Shown: positions 26,301 through 38,452 of the stretch, piece by piece
Layout of the letters: every line of letters starts with the position of its first letter
Position numbering within the stretch: position 1 is the stretch's first letter
DNA from: Colias croceus
Lineage: Eukaryota; Arthropoda; Insecta; Lepidoptera; Pieridae
Assembly: GCF_905220415.1 (NCBI RefSeq)
Contig: NC_059543.1
Span: 186,001-250,000, forward strand
Direction of reading: 5' to 3'
DNA: 64,000 bases
The notes under the pieces: model-generated
What the model was told of the DNA's origin: nothing
The model's database searches: none
The model's input: only the letters and a program-made list of their open reading frames with translations
Program-made: the position numbers and the translations under genes

Positions 26301-29300
26301 AAAAAAATTTCGCTTTTTAAAAAAAATTTATATGCCTGGAAGCGGACCAAGTTTTGAAGTATTTTTTACTTCGGCGACCCCGACCTACCTGTCACCGATT
26401 CAGAGAACCGTTGAATTTCGTGATATATGGAAAATGGAAACCGGGGGTCTGAGAGAAATTCTGAGTATGCAGTTTTGTAAATCTGACCAATCAGAGCACA
26501 GAAGTCAATTTTCAGACCGATCGTGACGGAACCGGCGCCACCATCTTGCTTTGAAAAATTGGCCATTTTTTGAAAAAAAAATTACGTCCAATTTGAAATT
26601 TCTCGGTTGCCCTGGTAGCACCCCATCTTCCTGATCATTTTTTAGTTCTACACCCCCCACCTATCTCGCGCCGTTTTGGAGAGCCGTCGAATATCGCGTT
26701 GTATGAAACTCGGAAACCAGCTATGGAAACTCGATTATGAGTATGCCAACTTAATATGCGGCTCGATTAAAGCCCCTGTGCCAAGTTTCAGCGCAATCGG
26801 ACCAGCGATGGCCGTTTTAGAATTTGTATGGCGGCGGCCATTTTTTCCGCCATTTTGAATTTTTTTCACTATCTGTGGTAATTGCTCGAGGTCTACTCCA
26901 AGTTTAGTTTGAGCACCCCAGATGTAGCTGCTACCGTTTGCGCGGGCCGTTGACCGTCTTCGAGAGATGAGGGAAAGTTTAAGATTTCGGATTTTTCTGG
27001 ATATCCTGGGAGCTGGGCGAGTACGAATGCATCATTGGTGTATTTCTCCATTGCACCACCTCGTCTAAATTTACGTTTTTATGTTTGCGCCAAAAATGGA
27101 AAAATTCCAAAATCGAGCGTCCCACTACGGCTCCCTGGTAGCGTCCCAGGGTGGTGATCATTTTTAGTTCCGACACCCCCCACCCAACTCGCACCGTTTC
27201 CGCGGGCCGTTGGATTTTACGTTGTATGGAAGTTGGAAACGGGGGCCCGGAGCCACTCGAACGGGGCACCGATCGATTCGCCGGCTCGAACAGAGCACGT
27301 GTGCCAAATTTAAGACGTAAGGATTCATAAACGGCGATTTTGGCAAAGTACGGCGGCCATCTTGTTTTCGCGAAAATCCCCATTTTTCCACCTCACCTGG
27401 TAATCGCCACCAGTTCCGAGCATTTTTTGTTCAGACACCCCCCCTCCAGGTGGCACCGTTTCTGCGCACCTCCAGGGGTCCACTCTCTTGTCCAGGGTGT
27501 TGGAGTTGTCAATATTTTTCCGGTGGTCACTCGCCGCACCTCTATACGATCACGTCAAAATCCCCCCAACTTTCCACGTAGTTTCCGAGAAACCCGATGT
27601 CAGTCAGTCAGTGAGTGAGTGGTAGTGTAGCTTTATATATATATGATTATCCAGTCTGTAAACAGTCTCTAGATAGTAGTGCAACATGCGTTACGTCATA
27701 CGTAGTATCATGTATGAATGATGGTTTCATTTAATGATTGTGGCATGCATATTACGTGCTCGCAGCTAATTGAAAAAGATTTCTATTTTCTATCCTGCAA
27801 GTATGACTAACAAGCACAATAATCATTTAGATTGGTGCATGCCGTGTAAAAGCTTACATTGTTTCAATACAAGACTCAGGCTGGACGCAAACTATATAAA
27901 AATGCATGATTTGAATTTTTTTACTACCCACGCAGCAGCCAGCACGACAATTAATCTAAACGCACGTCGTGCTTGCATTACCGTCTAGATAAAACTAATA
28001 TTTTTTTTAAGCAATAAGCTATTAAATATTAGCTGTTATAATCACTACATAGTATAAAACAAAGTCGCTTTCTCTGTCCCTATGTCCCTTTGTATGCTTT
28101 AAATCTACTACGCAACGGATTTTGATGCGGTTTTTTTTTAATAGATAGAGTGATTCAAGAGGAAGGTTTTAGTGTATAATTTATAAGGTTTTACACAAAG
28201 CGGGCGAAACCGCGGGCGGAAAGCTAGTTTTAATATAAATAATTAAATATATTAGTAATTGCAGCAGGTGAAGCTAGTGCAGCTGAGCGACGGCAAGGCG
28301 CCCACGAAGCTAGTGACGGGCAAGAAACCGGTCAAGATTGTGTTGAATAAGGAACACTTCCAGAAGCTCGTCGCCAAGTCCAAGCCCACCAATGGGGCTG
28401 CGGTAACATAATATTATCATAATCATTTATTCTTAGGGATTTTAAATTCAACCTAGAAAGGTTTAATTCCTTACAAAATGACTTTATATGTCTATTTTCA
28501 ATAATAAAATAATCGACTCGAGCTCATTTTTATAACCACCCACTCGGTTCGGGTTGCCAGTTGGGAATTAATATATAACATTATAATTGTTATATTAAAT
28601 TTGCAATTTCTTAACATATGTAGTATGTACCATATAATGGGGAAATACTAGGCGTGATTGAATTTTGTTCCTGTAATATTATATTCTCGGAGGACTGAAA
28701 ATAATTTTAAATTCTGTCGCTTACTATATAGATGTAAACCGTCAGTAAGTAATTATAAATTAATTCGTTGGTTAAAAAAATAAATAAAACAAAAATGAAT
28801 ATTAAGAATTGTATATTTAAAGATCGATTGTTATAAAACAACATTTAATATCATTTTGAATCGAATCAATTACTTTGGTACGGTATCGTTAATGATTTAA
28901 TCATTTAATTTTATATTGACTTCAAAAAAGGGAGGAGGTTTTCAATTCGAATATTTTCCTATATTGTTTGTTACCTTGGAATTTTCGACTGGATAAACCG
29001 ATTTCGACGTTTCTTTTTTTACTAGTGCTTTCCCGTTAGTCTAATTTTTTATCAGATATAATCAATTGAAGACCGTATAGTACTTGTTAAAAAATTACAA
29101 TCCTAGTAAACAATTTTATCTCTTATTCCCTATCCAGGCCAGCACGAGCCTCCCGAAGATAACAGTGAAAACCGAGCAGACGGAGGCAGTGGAGCGAGAG
29201 ACAGAGACAGACGTACCGGCAGCGCGCGCGAGTGAGCGGGACGGGTGTATGTCGTGCGTGCAGCTGCGCACTGAGCTGCAAGCTGCGCGGGCGCAAGTCG

Positions 29301-29338
29301 CCGCCTTACGGGAACAACTGGCGAGAGTTAGTCGGTAG
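17371..29338 (+). CDS. GABPB: GA-binding protein subunit beta homologue
   Basis: Coding exons 17371-17430, 17830-18185, 19117-19298, 21760-21816, 21898-21971, 22765-22912, 23574-23740, 28265-28402 and 29138-29338 join in phase to 460 residues (human GABPB1 and GABPB2 have roughly 395 and 448). GABPB pairs with an ETS-domain alpha subunit through its ankyrin repeats and acts as the activating partner of this nuclear transcription factor. Seen: an N-terminal extension of about 43 residues; ankyrin repeats at about 44-199, including the family stretches [19 protein letters not shown] and [14 protein letters not shown]; a charged linker; a Pro/Arg-rich part from exon 7; and a C-terminal heptad-like segment (about 433-458) fitting the dimerising coiled coil. 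Fly Atac3 is the related ankyrin protein I recall. Exon 8 has a tandem acceptor (cagcag). Confidence 0.93.
18530..18548 (+). repeat. Poly-G tract of 19
   Basis: Nineteen uninterrupted G residues in GABPB intron 2, in otherwise AT-rich DNA. In the transcribed (sense) RNA it could form a G-quadruplex. Its exact length may be uncertain for sequencing reasons. Confidence 0.85.
19303..19470. repeat. 14-bp GC-rich minisatellite next to a splice donor
   Basis: About a dozen copies of a 14-bp unit (gtgccgcgagctgt, sometimes gttgt) starting only a few bases after the donor of GABPB exon 3. It gives repetitive open frames on both strands, none of which has features of a real protein. Confidence 0.85.
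19500..19735 (-). repeat. Interspersed repeat, 'CCGCGGCTTCGCCCGCG' family
   Basis: Begins ccgcccgcggcttcgcccgc, continues aaaggaaaacccgcatagtt, then a (CA)n tract and ends ttcgcatttataatattagt. Near-identical to 53486-53705, and related to 24050-24225. Non-coding dispersed repeat in GABPB intron 3. Confidence 0.7.
20015..21065. repeat. About 20-bp minisatellite, GABPB intron 3
   Basis: Roughly one kilobase of a degenerate unit close to 'tatagaaattttcctgacg' (variants with ccggctta, cccgactta and cttatctaca). Copies are imperfect and 18-22 bp long. It contains no open frame of note and has no recognisable function. Confidence 0.85.
21170..21715. mobile_element. Remnant of a transposon with a MADF-domain exon
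   Basis: A block in GABPB intron 3 that differs in composition from its surroundings. Its right part has many gttggc/gccaac motifs in both orientations (for example gccaacgcgcttgccaacga), as in subterminal repeats. Its left part encodes on the minus strand the MADF-like exon listed next. MADF/Myb-like second proteins are known from PIF/Harbinger elements, so this is probably a fragment of such an element. The precise ends were not found. Confidence 0.4.
21307..21414 (-). pseudogene. MADF-domain first exon (fragment)
   Basis: From the ATG at 21414 the minus strand encodes 36 residues ending exactly at a donor (gtaagt, 21306-21301), phase 0. Residues include [15 protein letters not shown] and KNKYF, the pattern of the N-terminal part of a MADF domain (helix with FI..Y, then CLW followed by a charged run). 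No continuation with the rest of the domain was found downstream on the minus strand, so it is treated as an orphan exon left by a transposon or a retired gene. It is antisense to, and inside an intron of, GABPB. Confidence 0.5.
23290..23480 (-). mobile_element. tRNA-derived SINE
   Basis: On the minus strand the head reads atggtagctcagtggtgaag (A-box TAGCTCAGTGG), followed by ggggattcgagacc (B-box). The body toward 23330 has the 'ggtttcctaaggatgttttc' type sequence common in lepidopteran repeats. It lies in GABPB intron 6. The anticodon arm is not tRNA-like, so this is a SINE and not a tRNA gene. Confidence 0.6.
23868..24015. repeat. Short repeat, 'TGAAGTGAAACTTCTT' family
   Basis: Shares with 45158-45305 the order tttgaagtgaaacttctt, gcaataccatcacgt, agtaaggcga and a final 'cacttct' section. 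The copies are about 75-80 percent alike by eye. The ends carry gaagtgaaac and, inverted, gtttcacttc in the better copy, so it is probably a small TIR element. Confidence 0.5.
24050..24225 (-). repeat. Interspersed repeat, GCTTCGCCCG family
   Basis: Starts actagccgtccgccccggct, contains gaaatcggttcagccgttct and ends tttttatagtataaga. Related in layout to the copies at 19500 and 53486 and to 43175-43360 on the other strand. Confidence 0.6.
24226..24770. repeat. About 190-bp repeats, each with a perfect hairpin
   Basis: Three tandem units in GABPB intron 7, each starting with an inverted repeat of two 10-base arms around AA: at 24240-24261 and 24442-24463 the left arm is CGCGGGCTGC, at 24632-24653 it is CGCGAGCTGC with the matching change in the right arm. 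Units continue with catttgaaaat, ctaacagcgattctacagtc and ccgggaggctgtccaccttc. A fourth hairpin (26207-26228, one mismatch) follows the 360-bp array, so the array appears to have expanded inside one unit. Confidence 0.85.
24750..26160. repeat. 360-bp tandem array built of smaller repeats
   Basis: About four copies with a 360-bp period (unit starts near 24751, 25110, 25470 and 25830). Each unit holds three shorter segments with cgctcgtcgcttcgctcctc, tatttgaatatttaggccgg and gactcgctcgcttcgctcgc. Copies differ at only a few bases, so the array is young or homogenised. The minus-strand 61-residue open frames repeated here are a by-product and resemble no protein. It lies within GABPB intron 7. 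Confidence 0.9.
26207..26228. repeat. Fourth hairpin repeat copy
   Basis: Left arm CGCGGGCAGC, AA loop, right arm GCAGCCCGCG. One base pair of the stem is lost compared with the copies at 24240 and 24442. The flanks (ctactccgggaggctgtcaa) match the earlier units. Confidence 0.8.
26370..27645. repeat. Diverged tandem repeats of about 265 bp
   Basis: About five units starting near 26380, 26645, 26905, 27165 and 27425. Each has a similar order of landmarks: a C-rich start (acacccccc, or ctaccgt), a ccgttt followed by a gccgttg core, gttgtatggaa and ggaaac, then gtgccaa with ttt, a cggcggccat core and ctggta. Similarity between units is low but the order is kept. The block ends with gtcagtcagtcagtgagtga and tatatatata. 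No protein could be recognised. Together with the hairpin units it may be one large non-autonomous element in GABPB intron 7. Confidence 0.55.
28040..28235 (+). repeat. Interspersed repeat with gcgggcgaaaccgcgggcgg end
   Basis: Begins near 'gtataaaacaaagtcgcttt' and ends gcgggcgaaaccgcgggcgg followed by aaagctagtt. It lies about 30 bp upstream of GABPB exon 8. Same type of end as at 460-495. Confidence 0.6.
28916..29020 (+). repeat. Interspersed repeat, 'GACTTCAAAAAAGGGAGGAG'
   Basis: Starts gacttcaaaaaagggaggag and contains aaccgatttcgacgtttctt. The same start is found at 42748 and, more briefly, at 41888. Non-coding dispersed repeat in GABPB intron 8. Confidence 0.5.
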
Positions 29339-29593
29339 ACACAGACATATATCGTTTATAATTATAGAGTATGGTGCATTAGGGGAATTCGAATTATCTA
29401 ATTATATATCTATAGAATTATACTGATTAAAATAATGTTTTCTGATTAGAATATTGGAAGCTATAATTTCATACAACTCAAAAATGCATGTTGTATTTGC
29501 CTGTAATTGGATCTACATCTTGCTATGCATGCTAATTATGTCACATAGTCAAAATATATTATAAATATAAGGTGTACATCTGTTGCCAAATCA

Positions 29594-29599
29594 AATAAA
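29594..29599 (+). terminator. GABPB polyadenylation signal
   Basis: AATAAA about 255 nt downstream of the GABPB stop codon, the first canonical signal on the plus strand after the coding region. Confidence 0.5.
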
Positions 29600-31380
29600 T
29601 AAATCTATACTAAAATATTAGTTAAACAAACAAATTCTTCAGCTTTATAATAATAAAGCTGAGGAACTTGTATGTTTGAAGGCGCTAATCTCAGGAACTA
29701 TTGGTCCGATTTTAAGAATTCTTTCAGTGTTAGACAGCCCATTTATCGAGGAAGGCTATTTATATCACAACGCTAAGACCAACAGGAGCGGAGCGCGGGT
29801 GAAACCGCGGAGCGCAGCTAGTTGTGAATACCACTTCAGGGCGTTGTTTTATTAGGAGTATCGTGACGCTATAGCAGGAAAATAATCGGGTTTGATAATA
29901 ATAGCATTCAGATGAACAAAGATTTGTTTAATCAATCACTATAGTTACCTCGTAATTTAACATTGTTGTATTTACCCAGAATCCGGAACTAACCTAATGC
30001 ACCATAATATATAATAAACAATCAGATGTAAATAATATACCGTTAAATGAGGGTGATAGACAAAAAACATAAATGTTAAATATATGAGAGAGAAGAAGTG
30101 TGTGTTCAAGCTGTTTAAACGCACACTCTGTTTTTAGGGTTCCATACTCGAAAATGAAATAAAACCGGCCAAGTGCGAGTCGGACTCGCGCACCCAAGGC
30201 TATGTTTTACTATATTGAAACCTTAAATTTTTCCTATACTTATCTATGCTATAATTTGCATTTTACCCAATTTCTAGACTAGGATTTGATTCCCTTGCGA
30301 ATGTCTGAATTTGAAACGAAAATTAGCAACATAAACAGCTGAATCTTTTAATCTTTACGTTGGCTTATAAGTTTGATTTTAACCAGCTTTAAGAGACTGC
30401 AGACTGCAGTATTGAACAAAAAACAAAACGAAAGAAGGACTTTCTTTAGATAATTTTATAAAATTCTGGTCACATCTAACTGTATGTAAGTAAACTGTTT
30501 GTAAATAAAGTAATATATAAGTTAATAATAATTATCATTAAGATGTAAATATGAATTAAGTTAGGTGCTCTGTGATTTAACAACGAATAATTGTTTTTGT
30601 TGGATATTTTATACTTTTATATTACTAATAGGTATCTATCCGCAGCTTAGATCTTGCATTTCACGGTAACATCGCTATATTATTAATTTTCTTTGATTTT
30701 AGCTTATTTACGGTTTACTTTAAAAAAAAAGGTAACCCATCAATTATATTGGTCTTTCAACTATCTCAATTTAAAATTTCATAATAAAAGCTTCAGCAAA
30801 TTTACCTATGAAACAGTAACAAATACGTGAAAAAAAAAAAATACCGATGCATGTGAGTGATCGAATAAGAATAAGAATTGCAAATGTTTAAGGCAAACTT
30901 TTTTTATAACCAAGTAAAAATATGCGATAAAATGAAATGAAGAATGAATATGAAGATATAGTTATATTGATGATTGAAATCAGCTCAATAGTTAATCCTT
31001 ATAAAATAAGTACAAAGTCTATTTTTTCATAAAACAGAAAAATATAATATTTTCTGCTAACAATTACTGTTACGAATGTATAGTTTGAGTTTTTAATATT
31101 TCGTGTGTAAAACAAAACGATTACCAGTGTTGATTAAGTTTGAAGTTGTTATGAATAAAACTATTTTTCCAAATTATCGTTTATTTATTTCGTATTTACA
31201 TCTCAGTACTTACAATACTTACACAAAAAAAAAATCAACTCATATTGTGTTACTATGTCTATTACTTATACTATCTAATCAATTCAAAAATCAACTGTTT
31301 TATATCAAACATTAATTGTACAGAAGAATACACTATCCCGAAGACGATTCAATGTGTATTTATGTAAAGGGATGTTGTAA
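29600..31380. other. Intergenic spacer downstream of GABPB
   Basis: AT-rich DNA without a supported gene. It holds one interspersed repeat copy (29630-29825, forward, family of 13205, ending gaaaccgcggagcgcagcta) and a fragment at about 30120-30215 with agggttcc and gtgcgagtcggactcgcgca, the reverse form of the repeat at 39735-40030. The rest shows nothing recognisable. Confidence 0.6.
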
Positions 31381-32041
31381 CCGGCCGGTCACACACTCGA
31401 CGAGTGGTATGGGAAGTGACGAGGAAAGTAGGCAGAGACGTAGTGTGGCCGCGTTACTCGTCATGCCACTCGTCGTGCTCATCGTCCTGCTCACTGCTCC
31501 CTAGCCACTGACCTCTATAACTATACGCTGGACTGGCTATCCCATACAAAATGACAGCTATTTGCTGTGCCGATTCAAAGCGCCCCCGGTGAAAGTTCTG
31601 AGAACTAATAAGATTACAAATTTCGTCGCTTCGTTTTGTTTACACAGGTTTAACCTCTGGATAATTTGAGTCTGAATCAAAAAGAGTGTCGGTAATATTT
31701 CTATCATTGTAGTCGATATCAGAAAAGTTTTTATCGATAATAAACCATTTGTTTTACACTCAGTTTTACATCACAAGTATTAGTTCCATTCCCCCTCACT
31801 GGCCTCACTGTTGCCGTCAGCGCCAAAATGGCGATTTTCAAATAGGCACAAAAAAATGACAGCAGTAGCCTGTCCAGCGTATAGTTATAGAGGTCAGTGT
31901 CCCTAGCCTGTCGGTATTTGCGCGCGAGTCACGGGACCCGCAATACGAGTGCGGATCGATCGCGCGAGTAGAGCAGTGTGTGGCCAGAGGGCCAATGTCG
32001 CGGCGAGTAACGGCAGCGCGATGAGCAGTGTGGCCGGGGCA
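31381..32041. mobile_element. GC-rich Harbinger-like MITE, split by another MITE
   Basis: Ends are inverted: left CCGGCCGGTCACACACTCG, right (reverse complement) TGCCCCGGCCACACTGCTC. TAA flanks both sides (31378-31380, 32042-32044). Without the insert the element is about 260 bp. A 62-codon open frame with a hydrophobic tail crosses the left half; since it runs through transposon sequence it is not called a gene. Confidence 0.55.
31506..31899. mobile_element. 394-bp MITE with perfect 8-bp target duplication
   Basis: Inverted ends begin CACTGACCTCTATAACTATA and continue cgctggac on both sides, nearly perfect for over 25 bp. TCCCTAGC is present directly on both sides (31498-31505 and 31900-31907). 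An 8-bp duplication is typical of hAT and P superfamily elements. There is no transposase. It inserted into the MITE at 31381-32041. Confidence 0.85.
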
Positions 32042-32448
32042 TAACATATGCATATCATTTAAATTTATATCATACAATATTCACGTACATATCAAAATAT
32101 CATTTGATAGAATTGACCCAATCTTGTATATTCAAGTAATTGTACTTCACTTTAAAAAATTATTGTGTTATAAAAAGATTGATATTTTGTATTGCTTATT
32201 GTTTATTATATGTAATAAAACTACCCCTTCTCTACACTTAAAACACTGTTTATTAATTTAAAGTCATTTGCACTTTACAAGTCACAATTCATTCATACTA
32301 TTTAATTGTTGTCCGGTTGATTCAACTTCTTGGTGAGTCTTGCAGTCTAGTCCTGTTAGTGTATTATCTCATATATTTCACCAGACTATGTATTGGCAGG
32401 CTTATACACAATTAGTGAGTATGTCTTATGTTGTTGGAGAAATACCTA

Positions 32449-33734
32449 GCGCACACTAAAAGTTTTGCGTTTCTGGCCACCCATAAAGGTTTGAATTTCG
32501 AATGTTATATTTTTTTAACATATGAAGTCTCATAAGTTGAGGAAAAAAAAATTTGGCGGGAAGCGCTTGTCAATTTTTTTTTATCTCAAGTTGAAGTTCG
32601 TTGTACGTAGCAAAAACGGAACTAACGCGAAACAATTTTAGGGCGATGATTTTTGATGATTTTAAAAGTTCGCTTTCTCCGAAAGCTTGCACTGCTCGCC
32701 TTCAAAATACTTTTGGGAGGGAAGCACCTTAGTTGAGGACTGTAAGGCATTGATATGCTGAATTTCATCGCGGCCATGTTTCTCTCCATGATGACATTCG
32801 TGAAGGTCAACCCTCAACTGCGATCACGGAGGAAAATATGGCTACCGTCAGACGACTAATTTAAGAAAATTGCCATATCACTTATTAGGAGATTCGAGGA
32901 CATTTGGGGATTGGTATGAGCCCAACTCAGAAAATTTTACATGAACATTTCAAAGTTAGGAAGCTTTGTTGTCAGTGGATTGCTCACAAACTCACTCCAG
33001 AACAAAAACGACATCGAGTAGATTGGTGTAAAGAAATGCTATTAAAGTACAATCACGGACATTCTAATGATGTGTTTAATATCGTAACAGGATATGAAAC
33101 ATGAATATATTGTTATATTCTAAAAATAAATCACCAATATTCTTTGGGGGTGTTTGAAAGTGACAGCAAACCAACAAAATTAAGGCAGGCGAGAAGGGTC
33201 GACAAACAAATGATTGCGTTTTTTTTTCTCTAAGACGGGTTCTTTCTGCACTATACCACTTGAGCAACAAAATACTGTTAATGCCGAGTCGTACACCACT
33301 ATTTGTTTGCCCAATGTCTTAGAAAAAATGAGGGAAAAACGACCTAGAAGTCGCATCTTGTTGCACCATGACAGTGCTCCGGCGCACACCGCGAACAAAA
33401 CAAAGTCATTTTTGGCTTCTGAAAACATAGAGCACGTGACCTATGCCGCACGCAATCCTGACCTAGCACCATGCGATTTCTTCGGTTTCCCAAAAATCTA
33501 AGATTCAATGAGTGGTTCGACATTTACGTGGCCAGAAGAGGCCGTGATTGCTTTCAAACAGCACGCAGAAAACATACCCTCGGACCAATGGTCCTCATGT
33601 CCCCAGAAATTGTTTGAACGGATGAAAAAGTGTTTTAAATGTAACGGAGAATACTTTAAAAAGTAGTAACTATAATATTACTCACATAAATTGTTTTATT
33701 TATGAGTTACGCAAAACTTTCAGAGTGGCCCACG
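32449..33734 (+). pseudogene. Inactive mariner transposon and transposase remnant
   Basis: A full-length element of 1286 bp flanked by TA, with related terminal repeats (left part AAAAGTTTTGCG, right part reverse complement GAAAGTTTTGCG). The plus strand holds a broken mariner transposase: from about 32649 a helix-turn-helix part, then 32904-33104, and 33250-33500 with HHDSAPAHTA and NPDLAPCDFF, which carry the second and third acidic residues of the DD34D catalytic triad. Several stop codons and frame changes interrupt it, so it cannot make an active enzyme. It ends about 180 bp from the NKAP stop codon, in the opposite orientation. Confidence 0.85.
33695..33700 (-). terminator. Possible NKAP polyadenylation signal inside the mariner
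   Basis: AATAAA on the minus strand, about 210 nt after the NKAP stop codon. It lies inside the right end of the mariner element, so the transposon may supply the 3' end of NKAP transcripts. No canonical signal was seen between it and the stop. Confidence 0.4.
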
Positions 33735-33911
33735 TAGTTTTGCTGGTAGGTCCTTAGCAGGTAAGTTCCATCTACCATTGGCAGGTTACTCTCATTAACT
33801 GGTAAGTCCTGTTAGCTGGCTGCTCCTATTAGCATCAAACCTCCACAATCAGCTAAGTCCCACTGCCAACTAAGTCCCTCTTTCAGCCAAGTCCCAAGTC
33901 CCAGTCCCACT

Positions 33912-36208
<2,297 letters not shown>

Positions 36209-36348
36209 TTAGAAGATAAATAATGTTATAGAAAATAATTTATAAAATTATCTTTTTTGGCTCATTTGTATGTAATTTGTGTTTACATTACAAATTACAT
36301 TTTTGACATTTGTCAGCCACAGTTGTCAACTTGACAGATAACACCTGA
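36209..36348 (-). promoter_or_regulatory. NKAP upstream region
   Basis: Only 140 bp of apparently non-transposon DNA separate the NKAP start codon from the outer element at 36349. It contains short tgacatttgtcag and ttgtcaacttgacag inverted motifs. No TATA box could be assigned. Confidence 0.35.
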
Positions 36349-38452
36349 GAGCGTTTTCACATTATCCGGTCCGATATCGGATATCGGAAGCCGATAGCCG
36401 ATATCCGATATCGGACACAATTTGCCCTTTCACATTATCCGATAATATCGTCCCGATATTATGAGTGTTGCCAGAAACTGGAAAAGTAGATATATGGAGA
36501 ATTAAAAAAAACAGTGGATGCATTTATGTTACAAAAAATAAACTTTATTTTTAATAAAATAAATAGTAATAAATAAACTATGTTTTTCAAACCGGTTTAA
36601 TCTGCTGACTGCGGAGTTTGGATTTGTACCCTCTGCAGAGTCAGAATCTAGTTTCAATATTCAATTTCATTGTGAGGCTTGTTTTTTTTATATGCTTTTT
36701 TCTTTTTTTAATAATAGAACATGTTGTGTGGTCGTAGTGAATTTTAGAACTTTTTTATATTAAATCATGTACGACTGTTATATTCAAATAAAATAAAATA
36801 AAATTCAACTCAGTATTAAAGCGACGAAACTGGCCAATATAAATTCAAATTACATTTACAAATGTAGGTGCTGTTATCTACCACAGAACAGTAAATTATC
36901 TACGTAGTACCACAGATTAATAATAATATAGCCATATATAATCTTGATATAATCTATGGGCCTATTCAGAAAGAAAGCTTGAAACTTATAAGCAATGAAT
37001 AAGGAATCACATGGAAGTGACATACCTACAAAAAAAGTGTGGCCGGCGCCATATTGCTTGTAACAAAACATGGCGGTGTTTAGTGCCGAGAATATATCGA
37101 TAAACATTATTATGTTTATCGATATAAAAATAATATTAATATATTTTTTTTGAAGTTATACTTCTTTTGGCGCGTAACTTGTAACGCGTGTACATAAACA
37201 CACACTCTTTTTTATTTATTTTAACTTTATTGTACAAAACATAGAAGTAAAATTACAAATGGAAAAAATGACAATGCCAATTAATAAAATTAAGTATGAC
37301 GATGGCTGCTCGTGACGGTAACACCTATACAGGGTTACTTGTAAAACACCAGCAACCTCGCCGGACAAGATAGCTAACCCTGTATAATTTGATAAATCCA
37401 GTTCAATTTTGACTTCGATATAAGGATTACGGTAGACTTACAATTTGGTAATTTCAGTTTTGAGGAATGTAATATAATGAAACAACATAATATATACTAA
37501 TATAGGTATATAATAGTATTTTATTACGACGAACAACACAATATACAGTAATTGTATTTATTTATTTATAAATAATAGACAAAAAAAACAATAATATATA
37601 ATAATAGAGAAAATTATAGAGCTAAACTATTTTGTGTAGCCTGGAATGCACTCAGATACACTCTGTTCATTTTTGAGTTCGGGATTTGAGGCTCAACTGG
37701 TACCTGGAAATGAAATGTCACAGTTTACATTAACTAGCATTGTTCACTTTACATTTAAACTAAAATGCAATACATTTTAATTAAAAGGGCAATGCTGATG
37801 GTTTGAAATTAATATCAACATTAGGGCTTACAATAGCGGAACTTGAATTTATATTTTTGGTTTTATGGCATTGAAATGCTTTATAAATATAAAATAAAGA
37901 ATAGAAAAATAACTTAAAACACCCCATGTATTTAAAGTAAATTGCACTTTCCCTCAGTCAATAACATTTCAACAACCAAATATCACCCAAGTTTGTACTC
38001 AAAAAATCATATAAAACCATCTCAGTTTGTTCACAGGCCTCCTTCAAAATAGGAGAAACGTTAGATTATAAATGACAGCCCTAAATCTAAATAAAAAGAC
38101 CAAAAGTAAATTGGAAGACATCACGTGTCTACAGATAAAAACCTCACCCTGTGTGAATGCAGCGGCAGACATACTGGTATAGCATCATCGTGCAGACTAA
38201 TCGCATCCATTGTTCTATTGAAAGCACTTTCGGGGAAATGTAGGGAACATACTATGATATTATATCCTTTACATTTGGCTTGATATTTTCATTTTCAATT
38301 GCTTCTAACCATTCTCCTTTTCTATTTTCACTTCTTGGTAACCTTCAAAAAATGAATTTTTAGGTTATTATAATTTTAGTCCTGACCTGACTTATTTATA
38401 AATACATTTTTAAAGTACCTACTATAAAAGCGATTAATCTTACTTAAGTTAA

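Noticed and set aside
31316..31504. Small open frame with a hydrophobic C-terminus, possible membrane micropeptide
   Set aside because: The part with the hydrophobic tail lies inside a TIR element (31381-32041), and the stop codon falls in the target duplication of the inner MITE.
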